Source: Mixophyes australis
Taxonomy: Eukaryota > Chordata > Amphibia > Anura > Limnodynastidae
DNA: 64,000 bases
Direction of reading: 5' to 3'
Assembly: GCA_036250195.1 (NCBI GenBank)
Contig: JAVHZZ010000003.1
Location: 297,319,565-297,383,564, forward strand
A model generated the notes under the pieces. It ran no database searches and was not told the origin of the DNA. It saw only the letters and a program-made list of their open reading frames with translations. The position numbers were made by a program, and so were the translations under genes. How positions within the stretch are numbered: the stretch's first letter is position 1; each line of letters begins with the position of its first letter. Below, one piece after another: positions 45,490 through 58,440 of the stretch.

Positions 45490-45630
45490 TTATTACTTAC
45501 CACTTATTTATATAGCCCCAGCCTATTCTGTAGCTCTCTACAATTTGCAAAAACACAGTTACTGGGTGTAAACGACAAAAAGATAAGAGGGCCTTGCTTG
45601 CAAGCTTCCAATCTGTAGAAACTGCAATCT
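45490..45630 (-). mobile_element. Degraded L2-like 3' end
   Basis: Reverse reading gives a GATTGGAAGCTTGCAAGCAAG segment followed by a GTAGAGAGCTACAGAATAGG and TATATAAATAAG tail, as in the copy at 50591. Confidence 0.55.
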
Positions 45631-45737
45631 GTGTAATGAACATGCTGCTGTATTGTTGAACAGAGCACATGTACTCCGCTCATCTTTTATAGTACTGCTC
45701 CATGTACATAAATATTAATAAAAGTAATAATAATAAC

Positions 45738-45778
<41 letters not shown>

Positions 45779-47960
45779 CAAAAAATGTAGAGACTCTGGT
45801 CAGCGAATTTGTCTTGACTTATGTTTTCTTCCTGAGTGTGGGTGTTGGACTGCAAGCTTGACATCAACACCAAACCAAAGACCTGCAATCTCTAATTTTT
45901 TTTATTATGTAACTAAATCGACTGGTGCTAAGGGATTTATAAATAAAACTAGTTTTATGATGAATTATAGCAAAGAGTCACCTTAAAGTCCTGGTGGCTG
46001 AATATATTCGATTATAGGTCTACATACCTCTAATGTATGCCAACCATGTCTTTCTCAGACATGATAACTTTATTCAGTTTTGGAATTCATAGTTTTACTT
46101 ATTCTAATGATAGAACTGACTATTAGCACTTTTAGATCACTCACTTTTGTTAATAAGGCAAAACATAGCAGAAAGATAGCAGAAGACAGAAACTCCCCTG
46201 ACACAGTCAAATCAGGAGGAGCACCAGTAATGATACGTCACTTGGAGGAGCTGTGCTGTGGCCAATAAAGTACACAAGAAAGTATACTATTGAAAAGAAA
46301 ACAAGGCAAACAATTATTTTAACAATAAAAACTCCTTTCCAAATCTTGCTACACTCACACAAAGAAAAAACAACTTCACAAAACTGATATATATATATAT
46401 ATATATATATATCAGTATTATGCTGGAAGGAAACATGCAGATCATTACTAAGGTCATTATTTGCGGTTGGTCAGGTGCAAACAGATGAAGATGATGATGA
46501 TTATGGTGGTCCCAGCATCCGCAAACCATTTGTGAATTACTTTGGGACTGCTTTGCTTGCACTTTGGTGATTTCTTCATCGCTTAGGTATATATTATGAT
46601 ATTATGTGAAAAAACTTTTTACTCGAGATGTGGGAATTGTTTGTGCTGTATTACAGAAGTTTTAGCGGTTTTATTCATGTCTCATAGTGAATGCATTTGT
46701 AGTAAACAAAATAAATGGATAAACATGGGCACAATTGGCATAAACCAAGCAAGTTGGTCACAATTACGGCTTTTTAATGAACGCACATTGCACCAGAAAT
46801 TTGGGGTGTAATTGCAGCAAACTGTGCCTCAGCCACTTATTGTGTAGGTTAATCTTGAGAGAAGGTAGTAAATATAGGGGTTTTCCTTGGGTTCCTTACT
46901 ATAAAAGGTCATATTTAAACAATTGTAGGCGATATTTGAGAGCAATGACTATATGACAGTACACATACAGATGGTCATAAAATCATTTAAATTGCAAATT
47001 TGGCTCATTCTGGCCACTGTTCAATCTTCTTCTGTCAATATTCCAGTGGATAACAATCTGGTTCAAGTCCAAGATGGTAAATCATGCATGCATCCATCAT
47101 TTTCTGTCCATAAATTATCAGATTAACTTGGTCCTCTGCTCGTTTTCAAAGAATTAAAATATATATCTCTTTGTTCGCATTAATTCATTTTCTACATCCA
47201 TGTGAGGGTCATTTGCATTTTCCTGCATTTCATCAACATGGTTGCTAGCACCATTTTTTCTCCCATATACTATATCCTCATGCTCTATAAAGTTAATTAA
47301 TAACAATTTTAATGAGCATTGGTTGGCAATGTGACAGTGAGTTTATTCCACAAGAGGCAAGAAGGTTGAAAATTTTGTTTGCAATGAGATTCACAATATT
47401 CACAAGTGTCAGGTTTTTTTCATGGCAACTAGTTCACACACCACTTGACTTCAATCTGGATTTCATCATTATCACAGGATTGTTTTGTTCTTGCTTGGTT
47501 GACATTTATACATATCTGTCCATCACCATTATCATCATCATCATTCCTGACATCATTGTGACACAGACTGCTCTACATTTTTAACAATATCAGTAAAAAG
47601 CAAGTACTGCATTTTGGGAAAATGTTGATATAGTGTAATTAACTCACAAAAAAGATTCAACACATCTTAATGGATTTATTTCTAAAACAATAATTGTATC
47701 ACAATAACAACCAACAACTTTGTCAAGGCAAATAAAGCGTAATGGAGTATTGCTACTTGATTTTTTTTTGTATCGACATTTGAATCACCTTCTCTGGACT
47801 TGCATATGGCTCTCCAATGCTGCCGTGGGAATGGATACTTTCTGGCTCCAACAGTGCATGCCCCTTGCCAAGCAACAGGACACAACTTCTGGGTGCACTG
47901 CTGGCCAGTCGGCATATGCGCATCCCATTGCTATACAAGGAAACAACGCTTTAATTCTTA
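45631..47960. other. Spacer with microsatellites
   Basis: Contains an (AAT)n microsatellite (45725-45775) and a TA run within a palindrome (46384-46414). No gene recognised. Confidence 0.5.
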
Positions 47961-48457
47961 TATTGGTGGTCAGTTTGACGTCATTGGTATCATGATTGGC
48001 TTGCTTATATAAGGCAGGCTCCAGTGCCAGAATATTAGACTACTTATCCTGTGATCTGGTGTTTGTTCTATGGGCTTCAGTCCCTCAGCACTCCTTGGTT
48101 CTGATTGAGTTTAGGAAATCATTATTCTGACTCCAGCCTGTTCCTGGCTATTCTATTTGGATCTCCCTGTTTTGACCTTGTCCTGTTCCGATAACTCTTC
48201 TGCCTCACATAGTTGTCAGGTGCTGTCCCTGCTTCCGTGAAGCAGGGATGGCCGACTGTGAATTTCATACAGGGGTGTCCTGGCAAAAGGGACACAGCAT
48301 CCTCAACCATCCTGGCGCCTTTAGACACAAATGCAATAGTGCGTTTATCCTCGATAATATTGGCGGTCAGTGTCCTAACTGACCATCCCCACCACGCCTC
48401 AGCCAATCAGGTGTCCACTTCCTTTATTTAAACCCAGCTCTAGCACCATTAGGGTGC
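47961..48457 (+). other. Possible gypsy LTR fragments
   Basis: Two U3-like stretches occur. One has TTATATAAGGCAGGCTCC near 48005. The other starts TGTCAGGTGCTG (48215) with AGCCAATCAGG and TTTATTTAAA near 48410-48432. After the hAT element, 51856-52100 continues in R-U5 style. Plausibly one LTR split by the hAT insertion, but ends and duplications are not secure. Confidence 0.35.
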
Positions 48458-48829
48458 AAGAGATGTTCACTGGCCCCTGTTTTGGCTTTGGTTTTGGATC
48501 TGTATTAACTTCATGTTTTTGGTGTTGGTTTTGGTTTTGGCAAGAAGAAGTCCATTGTCATCCCTGGGCATAAGACCAAAAAATACACCTCTTATGTGTG
48601 TTATTATTAGTATTTTTACCCAAATCCTGACAGTTGTCTAGCCATTTATAGCGTCTGTAAAGCCACAGTCAGTAGAGATACGGACCATAACCATCTAGGA
48701 ACCTCATCCATGTTCCGCCATTTCAATAGAGATCATGGCAAATTCTTGGGAAAATGAGAAATTTATGCTAAAAAAATAACAACAAGCAGTCCAGCATCGG
48801 CTAGCTCCCTTCTCTCAGCTTAATCCCAG

Positions 48830-50990
48830 CACCTGCAATCTACACCACCAACACCTTCATCATCAATATCCTCACTAGTGATTGGAGTTAGTAGTGCATC
48901 CAAGTAGCTAAGGCCTGATGACTCCTCCCCTACCCAGGATTCCTCAGAAGAGTCCATGACCGTTAGACCCGCTGCAGTTGCAGCTGCTGCTGGGGGTGGT
49001 TGTTCAACCCAGAAGAAAACCAAGAAGAAGACTACTAGTAGTTTACAACAATTGAATGCTAAACAATCCTTTGCAAGAGGAAGCAGGTATGATAGCTGTC
49101 GCCCAGTCACAAAGTGGATCACAGGAGCCATGGCAACTATGCAAGTATTAGATCTATGTCCAATATCCACCATTAATGCAGCAGGTTTAAGACAGTTAAT
49201 CTAAGTCCTGTTTCCCCATTACCAAATTCCATTTCAACACCATTTTACTAGACAAGCAATTACACACCTGTACCAGGAGGTTCAAAAAACAAAACTATTG
49301 GTGTACAAAATTCCATTCTACGCACTGTACACTTAACCACAGTTATGTGGACCAAGTGGAACTGGACAAAGTAAAGATTATATGACTGTGACAGCCCACA
49401 AAGTTGGTGAATCACCGTCAGCAGCTGGAATAGCAGCAGCATCTAACAAACAATGCCAGATCATTCAGAGTCAGTCTACTCTGTGTATCACTGGCCTCAC
49501 TAAGAGACATACCGCTGACAAACTTTTCAAAAAAAGTAAGGGATGTAATTGTAACATGGCTTATCCCGCACGGACACTCCTCAGACTATGTGACTTGATT
49601 TCTGATAATGCCACCAATACTGTGAAAGCATTACAGTGGGGTGAATTCCATCACATACCCTGTTTTGCACACACAGTCAACCTGGTGGTACAGAGCTTTT
49701 TAAAAAAATTACAGTGACATGCAGGAGATGCTATCTGTGCCTCAAAATCTTTTGGGACATTTTCGGCATTCTGCAACAGTATATAGGAGTTTGTAGTAGC
49801 TACAAGAAGAGCACAATTTGCCCTGCCACCAACTGAAGGAAGAGGTGGTATCATTGTGGAATTTCAGCCTTCATATGCTTAAGAGGATGGAGGAACAGTG
49901 AAAAGCCATCCACGCTTACTCAACAAGCCATGACATTGGGAAAAGAGGGGGAATGTACTTTAGTCCAGTGCAGTGGAGAATACTTTCCATGTTGTGCAAG
50001 GTGTTGAAACCATTTGAATTAATCACCTTGAAGTGAGTTCAGACATTGCTAGCTTGAGTCAAGTCATTCCCCTAATTAGACTTTTGGAAAAGCACCTTGA
50101 GAATTTGAAGGTGGAGATGAAACAAAGAAATATGTTGGAGATCAAGTACTTTATTTGTTTCACCAGGATCCAAGAGTTATCAACATGTTGAAGTCGGATC
50201 CCTACATTTTGGCGACTGTGCTTGATCCTAGGTTTAAGAGCTATGTCTTCTCTTTTTTTTCCAACTGACCCAGATCTCAAGAGAAGCAATAAGCTCCTGG
50301 TCAGCAAGTTGACAGCTCAAGTGGTACATAACACGACAACATCTCCTCCTTCAGTTTCTCAGGCAACTGCCCCTAGGAAAAAACTTAGCTTTCCCAAGAG
50401 ACTCAGTGGGGATGCAGATGAGTCAGCACAACATCTTGACATCTAGTCTGTTCTAAAAGAATTGCCCAAAAATCATGACAGCTCTGCCATAAAATGAACT
50501 ATAAATTCCACAATGAAGGCCTTTACCAGCAATTACATCAAAGTACAGACACTTATGTTATGGTGGATTCCAACAGGGATGAATTAATATTCATCATCAT
50601 CATCATCATCATTTATTTATATAGCGCCAACATATTCCGTAGCGCTTTACAATTGGGGACAAACATAGTAAACTAATAAACAAAATGAGGTGAGAAGGCC
50701 CTGCTCGCAAGCTTACAATCTATTGGACAATGGGAGTTTGACACATGAGGTTAAGTCTACATTTGCAGTCGGCCCAGCCAGACTGCAAAGGTAAAAGTGA
50801 CTCAATAGCTAAAGGATCCTGTCACTCAAAAATGTTGGTCATGGGGTAGTTGTATAACAGGTGGTAATAGGGTAATGTAGTGAGGTTAAGAGAGTAGTTG
50901 AGGAATATTATAAGCTTGTCTGAAGAGGCGTATGAGGATGATGTACACACTGATGAGGGTTAGGATAAGGGTGAGTATGATGACAGTGTA
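48830..50990 (+). pseudogene. hAT-family (ZBED-like) transposase remnant
   Basis: Blocks in order across broken frames: KWITGAMATMQVLDLCPIS and INAAGLRQLI (49111-49203), HFTRQAITHLYQEVQKT (about 49240-49290), LCDLISDNATNTV with a catalytic-region Asp and HIPCFAHTVNLVVQSF (49588-49705). Then come a LHMLKRMEEQ-like region (about 49870-49905), ATVLDPRFKSY with a shifted frame (about 50215-50245) and an acidic C-terminal part near 50560. Multiple stops and frameshifts; not functional. A LINE 3' end (50591-50930) interrupts the last part. Confidence 0.75.
50591..50930 (-). mobile_element. L2-like LINE 3' end inserted in the hAT element
   Basis: Comparison with the copy at 10080-10150 shows the exact gap: GATGAATTAATATT before and GTATGAGGATGATGTACACA after are continuous there. 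The insert, read on minus, ends AAAGCGCTACGGAATATGTT and TATATAAATAAATGATGATG, the L2-type tail. Confidence 0.75.
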
Positions 50991-51299
50991 GATTGCAGGT
51001 GCTGAGATCTAGCTGAGAGAAGGGAGCTAGCTGATGTTGGAATGCTTGTTAATATTTGGGTAGAATGGCAGGTTGGCAATTTTATGTTTTTCTACAGTAA
51101 ACTTTACCTTTATTGGAGAGGTGTTTTTTTCTTTACCAATGTAAAAGCTTGTTTTTGGATTTCAGTTTCCCTAACTTAAACCCACTATGCCCTTGAGCAT
51201 AGTTTTTAGTAAATGACGAAGAAGGACTAGTATCATCATGACTGGTGCTAGCAGCTGATTGCCATATCGATAGTGCTGAGTTAAGGCATTGGAGAATGG

Positions 51300-51780
51300 C
51301 AAGAACACTGCTATCCCTTCTGTTTGTGTGTGAGCAGACAAGCAGACAAGAACTCTGCTACCCCTGTTTCTGTGTGAGCAATGGCACTGGAAACTGGAGA
51401 GTGACAAGAACTATGCTACCCCTCCTGTTTACTTTCTGTATGAGCAATGGAACTGGAGACTGACAAGAACACTGCAATGTCACTCAGCAATGTGTGGAGA
51501 GACTGGAGAGTGACAAGAACACTCTCTGCTACCACTGTTTCTGTGTTAGCAATTGCACTCAGCAATGTGACTGGAGAGTGACAAGAACACTACCTCCCCT
51601 GTTTCTGTATGAGCAATAGCACTCAGCAATGTGACTGGAGAGACTAGATAGTGAAAGTACACTCTCTGCTACCCCTGTTTCTGTGTTAGCAATGGCACTC
51701 AGCAATGTGACTGGAGAGTGAAAAAACACTGCCATACTTGTTTCTGTGCAAGCAATGGTACTGAGCAATGTCACTGGAGA
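51300..51780 (+). repeat. Subterminal tandem repeats of the hAT element
   Basis: Seven or so irregular copies of a 55-75-bp unit with GCAATGTGACTGGAGAGTGA, CAAGAACACT and CTACCCCTGTTTCTGTGT. A shorter series of the same unit is in the other hAT copy near 11440-11620. Confidence 0.8.
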
Positions 51781-52100
51781 CTGGCTCAGCTTGGTACTCA
51801 GATGGGTGAAGCTCGGGGGGCTCGGTTTTCAAAAAAACAATCCTGAACATCCCTAGTTTACATCATATCCTTGCTGCTCCATTGGTTTGATCTGGTTTTC
51901 TCCTTGACTATTCTCCTGGACAGCGATTTTTGCTTACTGCCTCCTTGTTGTGACCTCGGCTAGCGTGACCTCTCTTTTGATCACCCTTGGTACCGTTCTC
52001 CCTGACTGGCATGACCCAGACAATTTGACTATTTTTCACCACTACTACACTGGTAACTGTCCTGGAGAACAGTGACCTGTGCACCCTTTGCAACCAAGTC

Positions 52101-53568
52101 CATTTTTTATTTTAATTATCTACAAAAGCTCAATTTTGGTGTATAAAGTAAACGCAGTTGTCCTATATGTTTTTCTATTGTTCACATTTTGTTTTGTATT
52201 TGTAGTTTTTTTTTAATTGGCCTGTTATAAATATATTGCCGTCACCAGTAGCAAAATGTATACTGCAATTTTATAAAGAAAACAATATATTTTTTAAACT
52301 TAAACCTATAAAGATACAGAAAACTTTTGCCATTATAAGTTTAAAGTGTAGCCACACCTACTGCAATTTTAATAAGATTAACAATTTTCTTGCTTTATCA
52401 GGAAAAGGTATATTCCAAGCTGCTGTGTTACTTATGTCAGCAACAACAAGCTTTTACAATATTGACAATTTTGTGGTTCTGTAAGTATAATGCAGATACC
52501 TATTGTCTGTAACTAAATTTACTGCATTGATTATTTCAATGAAAAAATAGGCATATAAAAGTCTGGGTAAACTGAAAGAAAAAACTTATACTATATAATG
52601 TAAAATACATATACAACTTTATTAACTGTAGTGTACCTAACCTACATCTGACTTTTTCTACTCAAATGGCTCAGTACTATATGTATGGTTCAGATTATTT
52701 GAAAATACTTTATTTTAACTGTGACAGACAATTGCCTGTCTTATAAGTTTTTTTTATTGAATAACTACCGCAGTAGATATGGTTGTATTTTCTACAATAT
52801 TATCAATGTCATGAAATTTACTTATATACTATGTCTATTATATCTAAGTAATATGAAGATAATCTGTGAATTGAAAAAAACAAAATGAGTCCAAATTTAT
52901 AACAGCAAAGTTGAAAAACAAAGATGGCGACACCCTCCCTCACTCCTATTTACATTAGCCACACTCCTAGTTACATTAGGGGCGGAGGAACCAAACTGGA
53001 CAGATAGCTCCTGTAGGAAACATTATTTTAATTAGCAAAGTGACCAATCGATTATTAGTTTTCTGAATTGTGTGATTAAGTCCCAAATGGAATTTTGTAA
53101 AGACTTACTGAAGTCTGCTTATGCTGCTATTTTAAGCTGATGAGAAAGAGATAAAAAGTGGCACAATGTCATATCTATACTGCTGTTCACACTCAAACAC
53201 AATACCATTTTTTGGATGCTTAATAAAAAGGTCACTTAGACTTGCTATCACCATATTTAAAAATACGTTGACTAAAAAAGAATTTAAAATAAATGATTGT
53301 TTTTTGGTGGACGCTGCTCACAGCCAAACCCTGCTGTTTGCCTGTTTCATAAAGATGCCACTAAAACTGACCCTCACAAGACTGCTTATTTCATTAGAAA
53401 AACTTTGGATGTTAAATTAAATGAATCTAATTGCTTTATGGGGTGAGCTGCTCAGAGTCATACAGCAACAGCACCTTGTTTTTCTTCACTAAAAGGATGG
53501 AATTAGAAAGAAATACTAGTTCAGAAAACAAAATAAACAAAATAAATAGAAATACTAATTCAGTATTT

Positions 53569-53608
<40 letters not shown>

Positions 53609-53618
53609 TATTATTTTT

Positions 53619-53662
<44 letters not shown>

Positions 53663-56350
53663 TAGATAGATAGATATTTTTTTACTATACTATACACATA
53701 AACAGTAGCCAGTACTCTATCGAAGCGCTCAGACTGACACCCCATTGATCAGCAAACTATTCTAGCTGACTGACTGCTACAGAAATAAACTGCATTAAAT
53801 AATCACAGCTATTGTTTTCTATGTAAAATTCCCTATTGCAGCCTGTCTAACGCTCTAGTCACTCTCTACATGCTATTTTATCAGCACAGCCTGCAAGCCA
53901 GCTTCCTCCCTACACTGAAAATGGTGGCTTAATTATGTTAATATACAATCATTTTAGGTGACATTTTAAATAAGTTTACATTAAATAATAAATATTTTTA
54001 ATATTTTTAATTGCAAAAAATATTTAAATAATAATTTGAAATATTAACAAAGTATATAACTTTTTTTAATTCGAGTTTGTGCTTGTTTGAGATTCAAAGT
54101 TTTCTGGTCGTCATTTGTGTTTGGGATTCATCATGAAAAACAGTTAATCTGTATGAATTTAAGCTTATGAATTTACGCTATGTACAAACTGGGTTGGTCG
54201 TCTACCTCACCCATGTGCAAAGATGTTTAAACTGGCTTTGAGAATATCAAACTCGTTCAATTTTCTCAAATTTAGCTAGATTGTTTTTAATTGATCAAAA
54301 ATACTCTACATTCCAGTGATTTTTCACATTTTTATACTGAATTGATGAATCGGTTTGACAAACCGTCTCTACTCTTGTGCAATGAGGTACTTAACTACAT
54401 GCCTTGGATCTCCATAGCTTTGAATTATCCACCCATGATAAAAGTTCTTGCTCCTGCCCATGGTACCAGGATCTGCAATCCAATAACAACGGTTGCCCAA
54501 AAGTAGACACCCTTTTAATCATATTAATGTTGGGTCTCCACTAGACACTAAATATTGTAAATATTGTATTTTACTTTGGTACACACAAAGGGCCTCACTT
54601 AGAGTTAGGTGCAAATCCAGCATGCAGGGAAAATACTGTCTGCTTCCACATGCTGCACACAAAAAGTGGACAGTTTTCTTGTTACACTGCGATTTAGAGT
54701 TGAGCTAGGACACGACTTCTCCTAACTTTTAGTCTGTCCACACATTGTCCCCATGTTTTTAAATCTGCTTCACTCCCCCCACCCCTCCCATTCCCCCAAC
54801 ACTGTGCACAAGGACTTTCTAGCTGGATTAACAAGTAATGTTGTACAGTATGTTAAATATAATTTTCTATAAAGAAATGCTTTTTTTTGCTTTTATAGAA
54901 TTCATGTGCATACCATAACTATCAGCCAGTGAATGTTTGTAATAATTAATTTAAAAAACCAATGACTCTTCCCCCTCAATAGAGCTTAAAGCACGTGTCC
55001 CATGTGACAGTTGCTGCTCACCTACCCCCCTCGGTGGCTCTCTGGGGTACTCCTGATGGTGGGGATCCCCTGTTTAATTACCCCTGCAGGGTTCATTTCA
55101 CATCTGTGGCCTTTCTGAATCCGCTGCACTTCTCCCTCGCCAGGGAATATATATATTGCACAGCTCAAGCTTTATTGCATAGCCCCTTAATCTCATAGTT
55201 CTGACACTATTTGTTCACCACAGCAGTGATAGATATAAAAAAAAAATCCCAAAACAATAAAAATGCATATCAATGTGTATTAATGACAGAGAACAGACCA
55301 TGTACTGGCATCAAGCTACCATCTTTCAGTACATTGGTTCTGGATGATCACACAAGATCAGGGGCTGATATAAATAATATGTACGTAAATCAGACAGACA
55401 TATATAACACAACGATGGAGTGGAATAGTTTTATAGCTGATTTGATCAATAATAGCATTTGTGTTAATTACTGTACACTGCATTTAGGCTTGTACTCAGA
55501 CTTTGAAATTAATGTTGCATTTTTCAAACCTGCGCGACTGTTGCACTTTAAAAATGGGTTCTTATCTTCATCAGGTAACGGTCACGGTCACATTTGAAAT
55601 ACTACAGAGGGTTAAGCAAAGTGCAAGAGCACCATTGTCTTTGAGAAGGAGCTTACTGTATATTTGTATGACAGAGGGAGCCAAGGTTAATACTTGCTGG
55701 AGACAGAGAGATGTTTGGAAGAAAATAGCATTTTTGCTATATTTCTTTAATGAAGTTACATTTGAGCAAAAATATTAAATCTTTTATAATAAAACTAGAT
55801 TTTATTTTAATAATTGTGCTTGCTCACTGAATTGTTTATAATTGAGAAAGTAAAATAGCTCCTCAATGGGAATCAATTGTGTTCTTTTCTGACCTCTTTC
55901 TACAGTATGAACAATTGTTTAATCCTTGGATTCAAGTCAAACCACATTAATGGCTTTCACATGCCAATAGCCAAGGCTTATTTGTATTTTACCATAGATT
56001 TATAGAAAACCTGACTTTCATGAAAATGTTCCAAGTTCACTGTTATGTTCTCTCAGAAATTCACGGAAATAAATTAATTTCCTTCTCTAAATGTATTTGT
56101 CTGTATTACTAAACTATTTATGTCCTGAGTATTACATAATACATTTATCATTCAAAGACTGGTAAGTGGATGGAATTTTCAATGCATTTTCCTCTTTTTT
56201 GTGCTTTTTATTTGCGATGTTAACAAACATTCAAAAAAATAATTTTTTTTAAACAATACTTTAACTAAACGTGATGAAAATATTAGGCTATTATTCCACT
56301 GCCCTAACTGCAATCATTCTGATTATATCTTAATACTTCTAAAACTTGCT
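52101..56350. other. Long AT-rich stretch without recognised gene
   Basis: About 4.2 kb with only chance ORFs. It contains a large (TA)n/(GATA)n microsatellite (53573-53673). GGGCCTCACTTAGAGTTAGG at 54591 may be a MITE end, but no partner end was found. Confidence 0.45.
53573..53673. repeat. (TA)n and (GATA)n microsatellite
   Basis: Two TA tracts separated by a T-rich segment, ending in GATAGATAGATAGATA. Confidence 0.95.
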
Positions 56351-56672
56351 GGGCCCGAGTCATTAAGGACAACAAGGCTAAAAAAGGAGCACATTTCCTT
56401 CTCCTGACAAAATTATGTTACAATGCAAGAGGTGCAAATTAGTTTATTATTTGGCACATAAAGAAAATACTGACTTTTGTGTCATGTAGCGCACAAATAC
56501 TTGACAACTTTATTTTTACATTGAAATTTAAAGCTGATCTAGGACATGTCCTACCTCGACTATAAATCTGCCCCCGCATTTTAAATTTACATCTCCCTCC
56601 AATGCAACATGTTTTTGCTGATGTGCACAGTTACTCTTTTTTTGCTTTGCTTTCCTTAATGACTCAGCCCCC
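56351..56672. mobile_element. Harbinger-like non-autonomous element
   Basis: GGGCCCGAGTCATTAAGGAC at the left is mirrored by CCTTAATGACTCAGCCCC at the right, next to a C homopolymer. The termini resemble those of the element at 905-1738. No coding content. Confidence 0.65.
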
Positions 56673-56680
56673 CCCCCCCC

Positions 56681-58369
56681 TATGTTTTAGCTATGTCATA
56701 TCACAGGCTTTTAATAAATAACTATTGAGAGTAAGATTGATTCTACCCTAGTTGTATGAGGTCACTGCCAGTGATATTTGTCATAACAAAACCTTCTAGA
56801 TCATGGTACAGGAAGGTACCAATGTCTGAAGTTTATCACAATTTGCTTAAACTTTGAATTCTGATAAATACATTATTATCAGTTTTAAATTTGTAAAATT
56901 AATAAGTATCGAATTTGGAAAATGCCAAAACTTGACATCTTCCTCATCGCTAGTTATATATTTTTCTTAAGTAGTCCATCAACTATCATCTCTCCTCAGT
57001 TTTGTCAAGAGACACCTTTAACTTCAATGGACCCATATTAGGGACTAGTGGATATCTATTGTGGTGCATAAATAATAGCTCACACTGAAACTAATAAGTA
57101 ATAAACCAGAAGTGTTGCAACCTATATGAACATTTATAGAAACAGTCACAATACATTAAATAACTCTAGATCATATTAACACAAAGGAACGAAAGTTATA
57201 TACAAATGAGTAGTTTTACCAGAAATGCAAAACACACCCCCAATGTGGTGTGACAACACCCCCCAAAATGCAAGACCATGCCACTTTATGTGTGTGCCCC
57301 TTTTCACGGTGTACTCAAATTCTCCCAATTACCAACAGGACACTGTTGGGAGGTAAGCACTCATAGTAATATGGTAATAGCCATTGTAAGCACTATCTAG
57401 TTGTTACAGGGTCATCATCATCATCCATTTTACACATATAATGCTTTGCAGAAAATTTGTGAAGAATGGACATAGTAATACTTTCTGCTTTACTCTAATA
57501 TTTTGATGTCCATCCACAACCCATCCCAAAGTACATCACCTTTACTTCAAGCACCAATTTTCTCTTTTTTCTCTAATGTGTGTCATTCACTTCTGTCCTT
57601 TTTTCTTGGGCCACCTGTATGATGCTGTAGACAATTAATGGCTTCTTTCTGGTCATGAATTTTAAATTAATCAGTTATCCGCTCAATTGCGGTAATAGTT
57701 CTATTATTTATTTGCACAATAATGTAAACGATCAAAATACTGATAAAAATGAAGATTAATATATAAGAAACTGCACAAATAGTTGGTCTTAAAATATAGT
57801 GTATATACACAAACACACGTTTTTTCAACTACTTGTAATATCCATTCAATAAAAGCAGTTATTCAAAATTATACTTCAGTGTGCAGATTGCTTCTAGCCT
57901 CATCAAGACCGTGCCTCCTAGGATTATAGGATAGCTGTAATAATGAGCCTAATTAAGGGGTAACACAAAGCAGTAGTAGCTTGTCTGCCAGGATGGAAGA
58001 CATTGATTTTTTGCAATCTCAAGAGAAACTGTCAGTTGCTGGATTTCCAAGCAAGGCTTAGGCTTACAGGGAGGCACTGTAAATGGTCACAGGGCAAGGC
58101 ATACATAGTCATATAGTTTTGCTGTAGGGTAGGGTACACCTTGAACAGATAACTCTGTTTGCACCCACTTTCAGATTTAATAATAACTGAAGTGAAACTG
58201 ATAATTTGGTCAGATGTGTGCACAGATCACTGATACAGATATGATGCCAATTGTTCAACTGAACAGTAAGTTGAATTTATATAATGCTGTAACAGAACCA
58301 GCAGTCAGTCACATGGGAAGGAAATGTGTGTACAATAAACTACTCACTGAATATTTGTAATTTAATATT
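56681..58369. other. AT-rich spacer
   Basis: No gene, RNA gene or transposon end recognised. Confidence 0.45.
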
Positions 58370-58373
58370 TTGA

Positions 58374-58440
58374 TTCCCATGAATAAGACTACACGGCGAA
58401 ACGTGTAACATATTACGTCACATGATCCGGAAGTAGGAAG
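58374..58440 (+). ncRNA. Decayed hammerhead-ribozyme-like motif (Penelope-type)
   Basis: CCCATGA (expected CTGATGA) is followed by CGAAACGTGTAACATATTACGTC. In this the GAAA core, a 4-bp stem III (ACGT/ACGT) and a GTC cleavage triplet can be laid out. Penelope-like elements often carry such ribozymes in their terminal repeats. Stem I and stem II do not pair well here, so at best this is a relic. Confidence 0.3.

Larger units (their letters stand above)
48458..51855 (+). mobile_element. Second hAT element of the 7940 family
   Basis: The left end (AAGAGATGTTCACTGGCCCC) and the GTTTTGG-rich region after it match the left end at 7940. The right end (GCTCGGTTTTC...GAACATCCCTA) matches the right end at 11817. 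A plus-strand transposase remnant lies between. About 75-bp inverted repeats at 48780-48850 and 50985-51050 flank the coding part. Subterminal tandem repeats occupy 51300-51780. The flanking 8-mers do not match, so the excision or insertion history is unclear. Confidence 0.65.

Noticed and set aside
45702..45986. Poly-asparagine protein
   Set aside because: The Asn run is a translated (AAT)n microsatellite with no conserved flanking sequence.
48450..51863. 8-bp target duplication for the second hAT element
   Set aside because: TAGGGTGC and GTTTACAT do not match; not claimed.
53431..53661. Open frame of alternating Ile/Tyr
   Set aside because: Translation of a TA microsatellite.
55211..55597. 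128-codon ORF
   Set aside because: Composition resembles random AT-rich DNA; no recognisable motif and no neighbours.
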